Below, one piece after another: positions 14,655 through 27,027 of a stretch of 64,000 bases of DNA. The stretch's first letter is position 1. Each line of letters opens with the position of its first letter. The notes below the pieces were generated by a model. It was not told the DNA's origin and did not search any database. It saw only the letters and a list, made by a program, of their open reading frames with translations. The translations under genes were made by a program, and so were the position numbers. Origin of the DNA: Brachynemurus nebulosus (taxonomy: Eukaryota > Arthropoda > Insecta > Neuroptera > Myrmeleontidae); assembly GCA_035578155.1 (NCBI GenBank), contig JAPWDM010000005.1, positions 27,666,108-27,730,107 of the forward strand. The letters are read 5' to 3'.

Positions 14655-17600
14655 AACAGATTGGAGTAAACATCTAGCGCTAAAATAGTAAAAAAGCGGT
14701 TCCTAATGTTCATATTTTTGTTACCGCAATTCTTATTTATAATAATTATTCTTATCATCCTTTCAGAATATTAAGGATACAAAAAATCGTTGTAGTAAAT
14801 TATTATAAGCGACGAGAAAAAAGAAACTTTCTTTTTTGCCCGAGGTTCGGTTCTACAACCCCAGCTGCCCCCTCTTGCGGGGCCTGATCTTATAAGGGGC
14901 AGTTTAAATCGAGTATCCTAAAAAAAAAAATATTTTAATATTGTTAGAAAATTTTTTCAATTTATTTCTTTTTCCTAAAATGTTAAAAATGGCGATAACT
15001 CAAGAATCACTTGGCAATATGTGGCCGAATTGTACTCCTTTTAATGTCCTATATATCAAATTATTTTAGGTATCAAGTATTTCCACCCGATTTTTTTTTC
15101 TTTTTGGGGGATTTTTGAGTTTTTTAGGCCCCAAAACATCAGGATTTAATGAAGACCTCACATGCTAAAACTGGTCTGATTATCATATGTTATATACTTT
15201 ATAGTTCTAATTTATCTAGAGAAGAAAAGAATATAAAACCAAAAGGAATTTAGAAAATGAAAAAATCCTTCTTGTTAAAAATAGGCATTAATGTACCTAC
15301 GTATTCGCGTAGGTGTGACTTCATTGTTGGACCTTAATTTAAATTTATGTATGTATTATAGAGCTCTATATCCTGTTGAAAGCTTTTAACTAAACGATTT
15401 TCTACCGCAACAAATCATGTCTTTTTTTTACGTTGGCGTTCGTTAAATTAAACAATGACTATTTCATGAACTTTTAATAGATTAAAAATTTTTTCTGGTT
15501 TCAATCAAATTCAACTGTTTGTATATAGATGGCTAGTGTTTACCCTAAGGAATGGATCATATTTGTGGATTTCATTTCAATTATTTTAATTTACTGAAAT
15601 CATCCACCCGAATAGAATTTTTATTTAATTTATTTAATTTAATTTCGTATTTCATATTTCATATTTTATTTTATTTATTTTTATGTCTAACTAAGAGTGC
15701 GATGTGAAATTTAAATTGACTTATAGAGGTCGTTAGCAGCAACAAAGAACTTTTTCTTCAAATTTATTAAAATAGAACTCCAGTTGTTTTCTTTTCTATT
15801 TTTTTTTTTAACAAAAGTTATTCATCTGTTTGATGAAATTGATTATTATAATGCATAAATAAAAATTTTATTATACATAAAGAATTTTTCAAATTCACTT
15901 AAAAAAATTTCTTCCAGTCGAAAAAATATAAATAATATTTATTTTCAATAAATTTATTAATATTGTATGTTAATAAAAAAAAAATCGAAGAGAAATTGAA
16001 ATTTTTTCTATTCCAAACAATTGAATTTGAAATATAAAATTCTTTTTTTGTTAAGAAATGAATTCTCAAAATTGATTGTTAATCATTCATTCATAAAAAT
16101 AAAAACTTCAACCGAAATATGTAGTCGGGGCCGGCGAAAGAAATTTTATTCTCCAGAAATACAGTTGACGAACAAAAAAAGGTCTTCTTATTTTGTCCGG
16201 GCCACCGGGCAATTGCTCCACATGCCCTCCCCCGCTCATCGATCCTTGTGTGTGGTGTATCGATTTGTTCCAGCTAGGCTCATAAGTCATAATCATCGTT
16301 TCATAAAGTACTGTTGGATTCAGGTAAGATATTTATTTCACTTCAAAAAATTTTTTTCCCAAAATACTGCAAAATTTATACTATAATACTAATTATAATA
16401 GTCTAATCGTTTGAGACACCATCCACATCATGTCTATCCACAATTTCATCGGTCTACAAGATTTATCAACATAGGCAATAATTCAATTTATTGTAAATCA
16501 AATCAACTTAAAATGGTCTGGCGTCGTTAACGAATGAAGTAAAATTAGACGTAGAATTTTAAGTTATAGTTACTCTAATATAAAAATAACAAGAAGGAAA
16601 AAGACACAGAAAATTAGGTATATCTAATTTTGTGTCACTTGATTTGATCTATACTAATACCTACACACTGATTAACCAATAAACAAATGACATCGTAGTT
16701 AGACATTGTTATTTTGCTATAAGAATAACATTACACTACAACCTAAATATTTTTCAGTGTTTTTCGAAAACCAGTTTACATGAGAAAATGGGTCAAAAAC
16801 TAAAGATTGAATTGTTAGAGCGGGGTCATTAAATGCCATTTTGAAACCCAGTATTAAAGTAGTATTAAGGCTTAGATCTCACCACGCTTCCTGCTGTCAC
16901 AATTGATTTTTTTTACATAGAAGTAAGTGAAAATACATGTTATAAAATTATATTATGTATTATGCGTATACGTAATATATTATGTATTATGCGTATGCGT
17001 AAAATATGCGTAAACTTACGTATATTGTTCTTAATTTAGAATTAATTTGTAAAAGATGCATGTTTGTTATTGCCAATTGACTGACAGTAATGTGCATAAA
17101 ACTACATACACTTGTTTAAAAAATATTACGTAATATATGATATATGCCTATTAAAAGCTTTTGTTTAACTTACAATGTAAGTATGTTAGTTTGTTTTGGT
17201 CAAATCTTGTAATATTTAAAAGTTGTAATTGAGCTACAGGTTTAAAATTTTGCATTTGTGCATAGTTTTGATGACAATGTAATATTGCATATAATTAGTA
17301 TTATCCTAAATTTCTCAAAAACTAAAATTGTTGATTTTTAATTTAGTGTATAACGTTTTTGTCATTTCAAATGTTGTCCATTGATTTTAAATTGCAATTT
17401 TTAGTTCACATAGTCATGCCTGATTAGGGTAAAATAACCAATTAAAAATTATTTCATTGATTAATTTTTTAAATTAATTATGATCAGACTAAAAAGAATA
17501 AAATAAATTAAGGTAAACAAAATTCTTAAATCAAATGGACTAAAAAATACTAAATAACTCTTCAAGCTTCACTTAAAAGTTATTTATATACTTTTTAGTC

Positions 17601-20500
17601 CATTTTTAAATAAAAGCTTGCCTTTAAAACTTTTTTTTACTTAAATTTATTTTTCCTTTCAATAAAACATTGGGTATTGACGTTTACCATTTATATGACT
17701 ATAAATGTACATTGTGTACACACCTCAAAAATTCGACACAAGTAATCAATATTCAATAGATAAATCTCCCATCAATTCACTATTCAGTCGATTAGCCAAC
17801 AACATCGACTTGAACACGATGTCTAATCTTTTAACATAATTGATCTCCTTTTTTCTAGCACTGATTAAATAATTAACTACTCTTTACCTGAATTCCTACG
17901 TGAAATTATCCATGTATAGCAACATTTTTTTAAAATTAATGTCAACAGTATATGTAAAACAAACTAATGCAATCGTATAATTAAAATTTCTTCAAACAAG
18001 ACAAAAACTTATCTTCATCTATCGTTCAATATCGTCATTCAACGCGCCAACGATGACGTTTCAAACATATACCAACATTTTCTCAATGAAAGTTTTCTGT
18101 TCGCGGAGAAAATGCTTGAATTAAAATGAAAGCGTAGCGCTTGCGTTCTAACAAACTTACAAACTTGTTCTATAACAATTTAGTCGCGGCATGCATCGCG
18201 TAACAGTTGCTAGCCGACGCATATTGTTTATAAAACAATCAAAAATAATTCACAACTAAAAACTAACAATTAAATCAAATTGTTAACGGTTTTTCGATAA
18301 TCGAACAATTTTAAATTTGAAAATAATTCCAAACAAGTGAATGAAAATTAAACAATCAGAATGTTTTTATTTAAGGTTATTTCGTTAACAAAATAAACTT
18401 TCGCTTTTTTATGTAATTTTATTTAATCAGTGAGTTTTAATTAATCAAAATGAAAATATTACAAAAAATACCACACCTATTTATGTTTTTAATATTTAAA
18501 CAATCATTCGTATTCTATTATATTCAAAATGGCAGTTATTAATTGTTATTTGTGTTTGAAAATGCAACAAATAAAAAGTTTAAAATTTCGATTAAATCAG
18601 TGAAATAGTTTGGCACCGTCTTTGTTAGAATTCCGCTGGGATTTTATAACAAAAACGTAAGATTTTTTAATTAATAGTTTAAAAACTTTTTTTATAACAA
18701 TTAATTTTATATAAGTTTTAATACTATTCTTCTAACTTCTTGATTATTTTTTAAGTTGAAATAATTAAAAAAAAAACGCTTTATTAAGTTTTAAAAATTT
18801 TACTGTACAACTTTATTAAATAAATAATAATTGTCGTATAACTTCTTGAATACAGTAGTATTAAAAAGTTTTTTTTTTATGTAAATTTTACAGACATTTC
18901 GCCAAATAAAAATAAATAACTAGAGTAGTAGTTGTCTGATTTACAAACCAGTTTTAAAAGTGCTGATTTACTGGACCTTTCTTCCATTTGGAAATCGACT
19001 ATTTGTATTTTGATAAGTACCTAATGAACATTTTTAAATTAAGAGAGGTGGGCGCTCTAGAAATCTGAAATTGTCAAGTAGTATATATTTTTGAAATATA
19101 AATGCCTACATTCAAATAAACTTGGTCAGTCAATAGATTTTTTATCCATTGAAAAAATAATATTGATTTTGAATACTTATAGGTATGTTGGTATGTACGT
19201 ATGTAGGTTTGGAAGAGACAGAAAGGACAGAAAGATTTTAGTTTTATTAAATTCATTAGTTCAAAATTTTTCTGTTGATTTACGCTTGGTTTAATAGTGT
19301 CAGTGCCGTTTTTTTATTACCCTATTGTAGAACAAGAAATTTGTTTATTTAAATACATTAATTTAATTTACAATATGTAGGTACACAAGCCGTTCAAATT
19401 TGATTGCAACATAATTAATTCATTATTGTGTAGTTATTTTAATATAAAAGATTAACTCATATTATCATTCGAAATAAACAATCGGTATTTTAATTAACAT
19501 GAATTTATTAATTGAATATATACCTAATTCTTTTGCGAATACCTTCAACTTTATCTCACCATACTCAGAACATTATTTTACCGACTTACTTCTTTGATAG
19601 CGAAAGCGGAATAATGTAAAGAAAATTACAGAATTGAATTTGACCCATTTGCTAGCAAGAATAAAAATTTTGTATAAAATTGTCTTCACCAGTATTTCTA
19701 TCAAACAAAATTTTACAGAAACATATAAATTACTTAAACTACTTGGAAAGTTCTAGATGTGTATGAAATCATCCGTTAAAATGGAAACTTTCTAAGAAAA
19801 ACAAGAAAGTCGTTTATAAATTATGTTTCGAATACATATTTATAGTTTTAGAATTAAATTGAATACAATGTTTTTTTATATTCTTTTCCTAAATAACAGA
19901 AATAAGCTATAATGGATACCATAGAGATCTATAGAGAAACAAGTCAGTCTGTGTCATTTTTATTTTACGTTAAGTTAGTTGCATATATCGTATTTTTAGG
20001 CCTTCGAAGAAGAGCCTTATAATTTTGGTCTATCATAAAAATTTGAAAAAGAGGGGGAATCGGTAATAATAATAATAAAATTTAAGAAAATAATTAATGA
20101 GTTGCACATGCATATACTAGAGGGGTCACTGTCCTTAAAAAAAAATAAATAAATAAAAACCAGCCAAAAATCATAAATTAACACTTTCACCGTTATATGT
20201 GACGAATACTTAAAGAAAAAATGACTACAGCAATTTTGCGTTTTCATAAAAGAAAGCTATTTTTTTTTTGGCATCAATTATATTGTGCTCTACGTTAGTT
20301 TTTTTGTTGTATATTAGCTCTATCGACGTTCTGTCGGTAATGTCACATCGTATTTAAAGTTAATACCTACCATACCTACGGTGTTATTATGTAAACAAAT
20401 GTCAAGTTAACAAATAACAACATAACCTTAATAAAATTAGTTCTGTGAAAGGTGAAAATTTCAGTAATATTTTCTTTAAAATAGAGAAAAATAGTTTCAA
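14655..20500. other. AT-rich intergenic DNA, no gene recognised
   Basis: Short, scattered open frames only. Noted: a hAT-like GC-richer patch at 16125-16250 (GGGGCCGGCGAAAGAAATTT) and short TATTATGCGTATACG-type repeats near 16955-17030. Confidence 0.6.
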
Positions 20501-20501
20501 A

Positions 20502-20676
20502 ATGCCTAAAATAACTGAAACAAAAACCGTTGTAGAAATAATGGATCTTGACTCAAGTAAGTAGACTAAATAGATATGATTTTTTAAATTTATTTTAATG
20601 AATTTTTATTTTATTTTCAGTTGATGATGACAGAGAAGATGAAATTACAGAAGATTTTAACGTAAACTTAATGTAA
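20502..20676 (+). CDS. Candidate two-exon acidic microprotein or truncated gene start
   Basis: Exon 1 (20502-20556) starts at ATG and ends in phase 1 at a GTAAGT donor. A 64-nt intron (20557-20620) ends in TTATTTTCAG. Exon 2 (20621-20676) continues the frame to TAA. The predicted 36-residue product starts MPKITETKTVVEIMDLDS and continues with an acidic stretch (IDDDREDEITEDF). The short intron with strong splice sites and matching phase argues for a real gene or the 5' end of one. Upstream DNA contains the motif CATAACCTTA, of a kind often seen near insect promoters. The coding part ends about 100 bp before the 3' end of the Penelope-like element, so the original gene may have been cut off by that insertion. 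I do not recognise the protein. Confidence 0.4.
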
Positions 20677-20790
20677 ATATAAATATAAATATAAAGGTTT
20701 AGATGACTATAATATTGAAATAATGGAAACATTAGGAGTGGAAGTCATCAGGAAAAAATAAAATGAAAGATTAATTTAATTTAAAAATTG

Positions 20791-20834
20791 CGCAACCGGT
20801 TTCGGAAGAGCTAGTGCTTCCGTCTTCAGGCGTA
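20791..20834 (-). ncRNA. Hammerhead-ribozyme-like motif in the Penelope element
   Basis: On the minus strand the segment carries a CTGAAGA box (20823-20829), a stem GGAAG/CTTCC closing an 8-nt loop, then GAAAC (20799-20803). A minimal stem III (ACCGGT, self-complementary) is followed by T and GCG, which can pair with CGC before the CTGAAGA box to form stem I. Cleavage would fall between 20794 and 20793. Penelope-like elements are known to carry minimal type I hammerheads in their pseudo-LTRs. The base pair next to the core in stem II is C-C here, so activity is uncertain. Confidence 0.55.
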
Positions 20835-21137
20835 TTCCTTTAATAAAAATAAAAACAATATATAAAAATACAGTGCATATTTATGAAATTAATAGTAAAC
20901 AAATAGTTGTCAAAAAACATGCAATTACTTACATGGAAAAAAATTATAAAATAATATCACAAAAAGGTATTTTTTATGAAATTAAAATTTAAAATTAAAA
21001 ACTTAAAAACATTGTTGTATAAAAGAAAAATTATTTGTTCGATAATTACATTGTGAATTAATTTTTTTAGAAAAAAATATAAAATTCAGTTACAGTGTTG
21101 GCAAACAAAATGACAACGTGCGAAAAAAGTTGGCGGT

Positions 21138-22020
21138 TTATATATGTTTCGGCAAGGTATTGGGCGCGAATTTGTTGAAGGTGTGACTGTATTGGCTGTC
21201 AAGTTCAGACGAGTCCGTGGCAAGGTTGGCGTTGGGATGTATGGAACATATCCAGCAATGTTCTAGAAAGAATCTTTTTCTAGAATGTGCTTCTGTTTGT
21301 ATTACTGTGGGGTTTTCAAAATCAAAACGATGGTTGTTGTGCCATGAATGTTGTGCTAGGCCGGAGCTAGTGTCGCCACGTTGGACATTCCGACGATGCT
21401 GATCAAGTCTGTGCGATAGTTTTTGTTTGGTGTTACCCACATAGGCCGCATCACAATCCCGACAACGGATCATATAAACCACATTTTGACGGTTGCTTGT
21501 GGAGGTTGAGGGTTTTAAATTTGAATAAAAATTTTTTAGGTTTGTGGAATATTGGAAAGCTGGGTGGAGACTAAAAGGTTTCAAGATTTTTTTAATATTT
21601 TCTGTCCGGGTGCTGTCCGGTAAAAGGAAGAGAAAAATAATGTTTGTTGAGCGTGTTCTGCTTAATGGAGTTTTCGGAACAATTATTGAAAAGTCTATGA
21701 GTCAATTTTTTGGTAATATTCAGTATTAATTTTCTGGGGTAGTTATTAAGCGTTAAAATATGTTGAGCATTTTTCAGCGCACGAGGACGGTGAAGATGGT
21801 GACTCAATCTGAGGGATCTATTTATCAAATTTGAAGCTACGTTGTATTTTAATTGTGAAGTGTGAACTGAGTGATAATTTAGGATACGGGAGGAAACATA
21901 AGGCTTTCTATACCACATTGAAGAAAGAAGATTTTGTTTTTTGAAAATAAGTGTATCGAGAAATGTTAGTTGATTATTGTTTTCTAATTCTATTGTAAAT
22001 TTTAGGTTATGGTGAAAATT
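21138..22020 (-). pseudogene. Penelope-like retroelement ORF: RT C-terminus plus GIY-YIG nuclease, 5'-truncated and frameshifted
   Basis: On the minus strand the reading begins at about 22020 with LKFTIELENNNQLTFLD, the tail of the reverse transcriptase. It continues through WYRKPYVSSRILNYHS and LNNYPRKLI in the frame ending at 21592. A frameshift near 21600-21615 moves it to a second frame (to 21138) that begins around ENIKKILKPF. That part contains a GIY-YIG endonuclease domain: VVYMIRCRDCDAAYVG (CxxC and YVG replacing YIG), HRLDQH, and later H and E positions (SWHNNHRF, FLEH). CxxC before YIG is typical of Penelope-like elements. The catalytic RT palm (YxDD) is missing, so the copy is dead. 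The family normally encodes one RT-nuclease protein for target-primed reverse transcription. Confidence 0.88.
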
Positions 22021-22104
22021 GTGATGTGAAAATTTTAGGTTATGATTTTGTGGACCATGTACTTCATAATTTTAACAATTTTCACCATAACCTAAAATGT
22101 GGAG

Positions 22105-22437
22105 CTTTTTTTCAAAACGCTGTAAATGCTAAATCTTTTTTTTTTTAGTAAAATAGATCTCCACATACTTGAATTAAATTTCTATAGTTTGGTAAAGTAA
22201 TATTAAACAAAACGTTGTATTTCACATTTATTTTCTTTAAATATATTAGGTGTTTTTTTTTTCAAAATGCTGCATGTTAATGTTAATGTATACGCCCCTC
22301 CCTATCTTCTGATCTAATATTTACTTGTATTCATTAGTTTTCAAAACGCTGTAAGTATTATTATTTAACCATATATTTAACCATATTTTTTTTCAAAATG
22401 CTGTAATTTCACAGCTTTTTTTTCAAAATGCTTTCAC
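22105..22437 (+). repeat. Clustered TTTTTTCAAAAYGCTG motifs
   Basis: The motif occurs five times (about 22106, 22253, 22333, 22387, 22416) in AT-rich DNA between the Penelope element and the hAT element. I see no gene here. Confidence 0.6.
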
Positions 22438-22568
22438 AAAAAAACTACTTTTTTAAAAAATTTTCTTGCAATACTAACATTTTAAATGCTTTTAAATGCA
22501 ATTAAAAGGTTAGTCTTGCATAAAATTGTAAAAAAGAAATGCATTGTGTTACACAGTGTCGTGTGTCC

Positions 22569-23836
22569 TAGGGATGTCGTTTTTTAATCGAGAAATCGAT
22601 TAATCGGAAGTATGAAAACCGATTTTTAATCGATTATTGATTTTGAGATCGATTCACACATCGATTTTTATTTTATGGAAATCGCGAAACGATTTTTTTT
22701 TTAAAACATAAATTGCTTTTTTATTTATACGTTGCTATTTATTTATTAATTTAAATTTAAATCTATTATCGGTACAACGATTACTAAATTTTAAGCATCA
22801 CACGCATCAAATGCATATAATCAAATCTCTATGCATCAAATCAAATTGTCAAAATTGACAACTGTACCATGTACAAAACAAAGTTTAAGCGGGAAATTTA
22901 AAAAAAGAAATTATAATTCTTTTTTTATCCCTTAATCTATAAAAAAAACTTTGTATGCAATTAAATAAAAAAAAACTTCTCAACATTTAGTACAATTTAG
23001 ATAATATTTATACAATTAGCATTTTTATATATGAAAATAAAAATTGTCAACTTTGCTGTGATGTGATTCATCTCTATACCATAGAATAAAATTCTAAAAA
23101 AATGTTGGTAATTAAGTATGTACAGTTGTACACGCTTAACACTTTCAGTCCCATGGCTTCGGCATCCGAAACCAAACAAAACATCCTCAGAGGCCGACCG
23201 CGATCAATATTTAGAATAATAAACACAATACTTAAAAATATTTATAAAAAAGATTTTATGTTATTCTAATAAAAATAATTTATTACTATGTACCGGACAC
23301 TTTTCATTTTTTTACATATAAATTACATAACATGTTTTATTATCAAAATATCTAGGCTGCATCTTTTCTTTATAAATAATATTTATATCCACATATGTAT
23401 GTATGTGTGTATTGTATGTTTGTATGTACACATATATATGTATTTTATCAAAATAATAATAAATTAATAACTATGTACTCATATTTGGACCTGTCTAACA
23501 CATACATGTTGAATCATTTAGTGTTCTGTGGAATCATTTTATGTACTTGTTTACATAAAATTTGTTGAAAAATATTGTCGGCTTCCGGGGAAGTTTACTG
23601 TGAAAGTGCTCGGGCCTCATAGTGTTAATATTTTTCTTCTTAAAAGACTTTGAAAGTTCATCTTTCTGAATTATAAATTTTTACTTAAAAATTACCGCAA
23701 CTTTTGCAACAGCAAATTTGAATCGATCTCTTAGAATCGATTTTGAATACAATCGATAATTTAAGTATCGATTCTTTTGTTGGCAATTACAAATCGATTC
23801 AAAAATCGATTTTTTTTTAAAAAAACGACATCCCTA
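22569..23836. mobile_element. hAT-like non-autonomous element with perfect 8-bp TSD
   Basis: TIRs begin TAGGGATGTCGTTTTTT and the element is flanked by GTGTGTCC on both sides (22561-22568 and 23837-23844). Subterminal ATCGATT motifs are numerous. Part of the interior (about 22855-23125) recurs at 25630-25900. No transposase frame. Confidence 0.9.
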
Positions 23837-23844
23837 GTGTGTCC

Positions 23845-24615
23845 GTAATGGAACACGACCATTTTATAACTAGGCGAGGAAACACCGTATGTACGAATAA
23901 CTCGGATTACAGTAAAATGGGACACATTGTACTGTATATTAAAATTAACGTTTTGAAGAAATTTAATTAAATTGAAATATTTTTATTAAAAATTAATGCG
24001 AGAATGTAACAATACTTATGTAAGTGTATAAATATTCTGTGTGATAATAATAAAAGTGTTCTGTGTTCAGAATTAAGAATTTTTTTAAGTATGTACCTAC
24101 ATGCATTATCATACAAAATCATAACCATAGCTTTGATACGTAAATTAAACGTACATACTTAATTATTTTTTTAAAAGAATTGTGTTGTTGTTGGTAGTGT
24201 GTGGTAGTGTGTACATACATACTTATTGATTTGATACATACAAACCATACATACTTATTGGTTTGAACCATAGAACATAAGAAGGAATACAACTATCTCT
24301 TTTCTGCAATCACTTATGGGCAGGTATGTGCATTTTACAGAACTATGTTGCCATTCACTTAGTAGCTATCAATGGGTTTGTTTCAATTGTTGTCATATTG
24401 TTATACACGGTGTACGTGGTATACGTACCTCACGTACATGATGCATGCCACATGCAATACACCCATACACACTCCGCGTGCACATATATGACATAGTGGT
24501 GCGGTACTTTCTGTCCTTTGGCGTTACACTGGTTTCAGTAGTATAGAGATACTACCATAGAGTAATAGAGACAACATATCTATCTCTACACTACTGGAAC
24601 CAGTGTAACATGTAA
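23845..24615. other. Intergenic DNA without recognised genes
   Basis: Between the hAT element and the first 445-bp MITE, with several GTACATAC-type short repeats. The stretch 25061-25630 after that MITE holds a possible transposon end (GGCCCGGGATACACGAGACA at about 25302). Confidence 0.5.
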
Positions 24616-25060
24616 AGCGGGTTCTACACGATGCTACGAACGTTCCTTCCAACATTCGATCGAACGTTTGAGGCAATTAAGTTCGATAGTTGGTGCGACG
24701 AATGTATCTGCTACACGGTGAGTCGAATGTTTGATCCAATACGAATGATAATGTGTTGGTACTCAGTGGACAACGCTGTTATCTGTCTGATGTTATCTCT
24801 AATGTTATACACTGATGTTGTCTCTCTTCACATGAACGAGTCGTGCGCAACCAACGAACGCAACCAACACTGACCTTCAAACGTTCGAAGCATCCCTTTG
24901 ACTCGGTGCAAGAATACCGACATCGAACGGGACACGACCAAATGCGAACCTTTGACGCTCGACATTGGACACTCGTAGGTTCGAACAACGGCTACACGAT
25001 GCTATGAACCATCCAACGTCGAATGTTGGAAGGTGTTCGTAGCATCGTGTAGCAGCGGCT
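24616..25060. mobile_element. 445-bp TIR MITE, copy 1
   Basis: The ends are AGCGGGTTCTACACGATGCT and the complement of AGCCGCTGCTACACGATGCT, with a related motif repeated inside each end. It is flanked by TAA and TTA. A TWA target suggests the PIF/Harbinger group. Confidence 0.85.
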
Positions 25061-25629
25061 TTAGAGATAGACTATATTTTGTATACGTGCACTTGGTTGG
25101 TACTTGTGTCTAACAAGGAGCGGACATGTACTCTTTGAGATTAAATTTTATTTAAATATTTTAATAAGTTTTAAGGCGTTTAATAATCTTGGAGTGGCTT
25201 TAAAAGTTGTTTAATGAGATTCTCTATAATAATATTACTAGTGTAGATCGTGAAAATTGTGGAAATGGAAATTAAAAGTGTTCAAGAAATATTGTCTAAG
25301 GCCCGGGATACACGAGACACCAAAATGTCGACACAAATGTCAGACATAAATTTCTTTACTGTTCACACTTCAACAAATTTTTTGTGTCTGGATAGTGTCT
25401 GTACATAAATGTACGCAACATGTGTCTGAGCTGTTCACACGAAAATCGAATTTTAATCGATAACCTTCCCAGTGAATAACCTTAAAATGACAATATGTCA
25501 AGTAACATATGTATATGATACACATGAAAAAAGTGTAATAAACTTGTAATAAAATTATTTTTTAAACACTTGCGAATGAAATAAAATCATAAATATTGTA
25601 GAATGTTATTTAGTTATTTTTCTGTATTG

Positions 25630-25900
25630 ACAAATTCACAAGTGTACTATGTACAAAATGATAAATTTTAGGCGGGGAATTTAAAAAAAAAAATTATAAT
25701 TCTTTCTTTATCCTCCAATCTATAAAAAACGTCGTATACAATTAAATAAAAACTTCTCAACACTTAGTATAATTTAGATAATATTTATCAATTAACATTT
25801 TTATATTGAATGGAAACAAAAGTTATCAACTTTGTTGTGATGTAATTCATTTCTATACCATAAAGTAAAATTCTAAAAAATATGTTGGTAATTATGTACA
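25630..25900 (+). repeat. Second copy of the internal part of the 22569-23836 element
   Basis: Shares landmarks in the same order with 22855-23125, such as TTAGATAATATTTAT and ATTTCTATACCATAAAGTAA versus its slightly diverged twin. The TIRs are not found directly around it. Confidence 0.75.
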
Positions 25901-26120
25901 TTTAATTATGTACCATGAATCTATCTCTCTTCTGCGAGTGTATGAAAAAATGTCAAACCGATTTAAAAATTTATCGCAGTTGTTACGAAACTTTTATTTT
26001 TTTGGCTAATTTCTATCGTTGACCTGAACCAACCCATTTATTTCCCGTAGTATCGCTGTTGGAACGAGCCTCACATGCGTTCCATTGAATACACGCATAT
26101 CGACCCACATACCGTACTTA

Positions 26121-26565
26121 AGCGGGTTCTACACGATGCTACGAACGTTCCTTCCAACATTCGATCGAACGTTTGAGGCAATTAAGTTCGATAGTTGGTG
26201 CGACGAATGTATCTGCTACACGGTGAGTCGAATGTTTGATCCAATACGAATGATAATGTGTTGGTACTCAGTGGACAACGCTGTTATCTATCTGATGTTA
26301 TCTCTAATGTTATACACTGATGTTGTCTCTCTTCACATGAACGAGTCGTGCGCAACCAACGAACACAACCAACATTGACCTTCAAACGTTCGAAGCATCC
26401 CTTTGACTCGGTGCAAGAATACCGACATCGAACGGGACACGACCAAATGCGAACGTTTGACGCTCGACATTGGACACTCGTAGGTTCGAACAACGACTAC
26501 ACGATGCTATGAACCATCCAACGTCGAATGTTGGAAGGTGTTCGTAGCATCGTGTAGCAGCGGCT
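26121..26565. mobile_element. 445-bp TIR MITE, copy 2
   Basis: Same length and orientation as copy 1, with only a handful of substitutions. Flanked by TTA at 26118-26120 and 26566-26568. Confidence 0.88.
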
Positions 26566-27027
26566 TTATATTGTACCGTTGCACGCGTTGCACTAAATAC
26601 ATTTTGTACCTATATTATATGATGTCCAACAGGTCCAGCAGTGTTGTTGTCAGTGTTTGTCAAACCTATGGTCAAACCTAAATTGACGTTTTAAGTAAAG
26701 TTTGGTTAGTTAATTGCCGAATAAAATTATCGTTTTGTGTAGTAAATCAAGGTTTTATCGAGTTACTCTTCTTCTAAATACATTTTGAAGTGCTTTCCGT
26801 GTAGTTTGAGTGTTTTTCTCGACTTTCGAATAGTGTCAATTGCCGATAGTGTTTGTTTGAAAACCACTGTATTAAAGAAAATCATTTGCTATCTTCAAAT
26901 CGAAACTTTTAAAAATGCATTTCGATACAGAATTATTTCTTGATTTTCTCGTTCATTTTTTAATATCATCACTGCCGAGTTACAGGCTGATTGTTTAAAG
27001 CCTGCATGATTAATTGCCGATCTCTAT

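Larger units (their letters stand above)
20775..22100 (-). mobile_element. Penelope-like element (truncated copy)
   Basis: It includes the RT/GIY-YIG remnant (21138-22020), an AT-rich 3' region and a hammerhead-ribozyme-like motif near the 3' end (20791-20834). The 5' end is truncated inside RT and runs into a short inverted duplication (21998-22021 versus 22076-22098), a structure often seen at Penelope 5' junctions. Boundaries are approximate. Confidence 0.8.

Noticed and set aside
14417..14758. 113-codon minus-strand frame
   Set aside because: It covers a hAT-like TIR fragment and reads through its GC-rich end. No protein motif.
24631..24873. 80-codon frame and its twin at 26085-26378
   Set aside because: Both lie inside the 445-bp MITEs, and their conservation reflects recent transposition.
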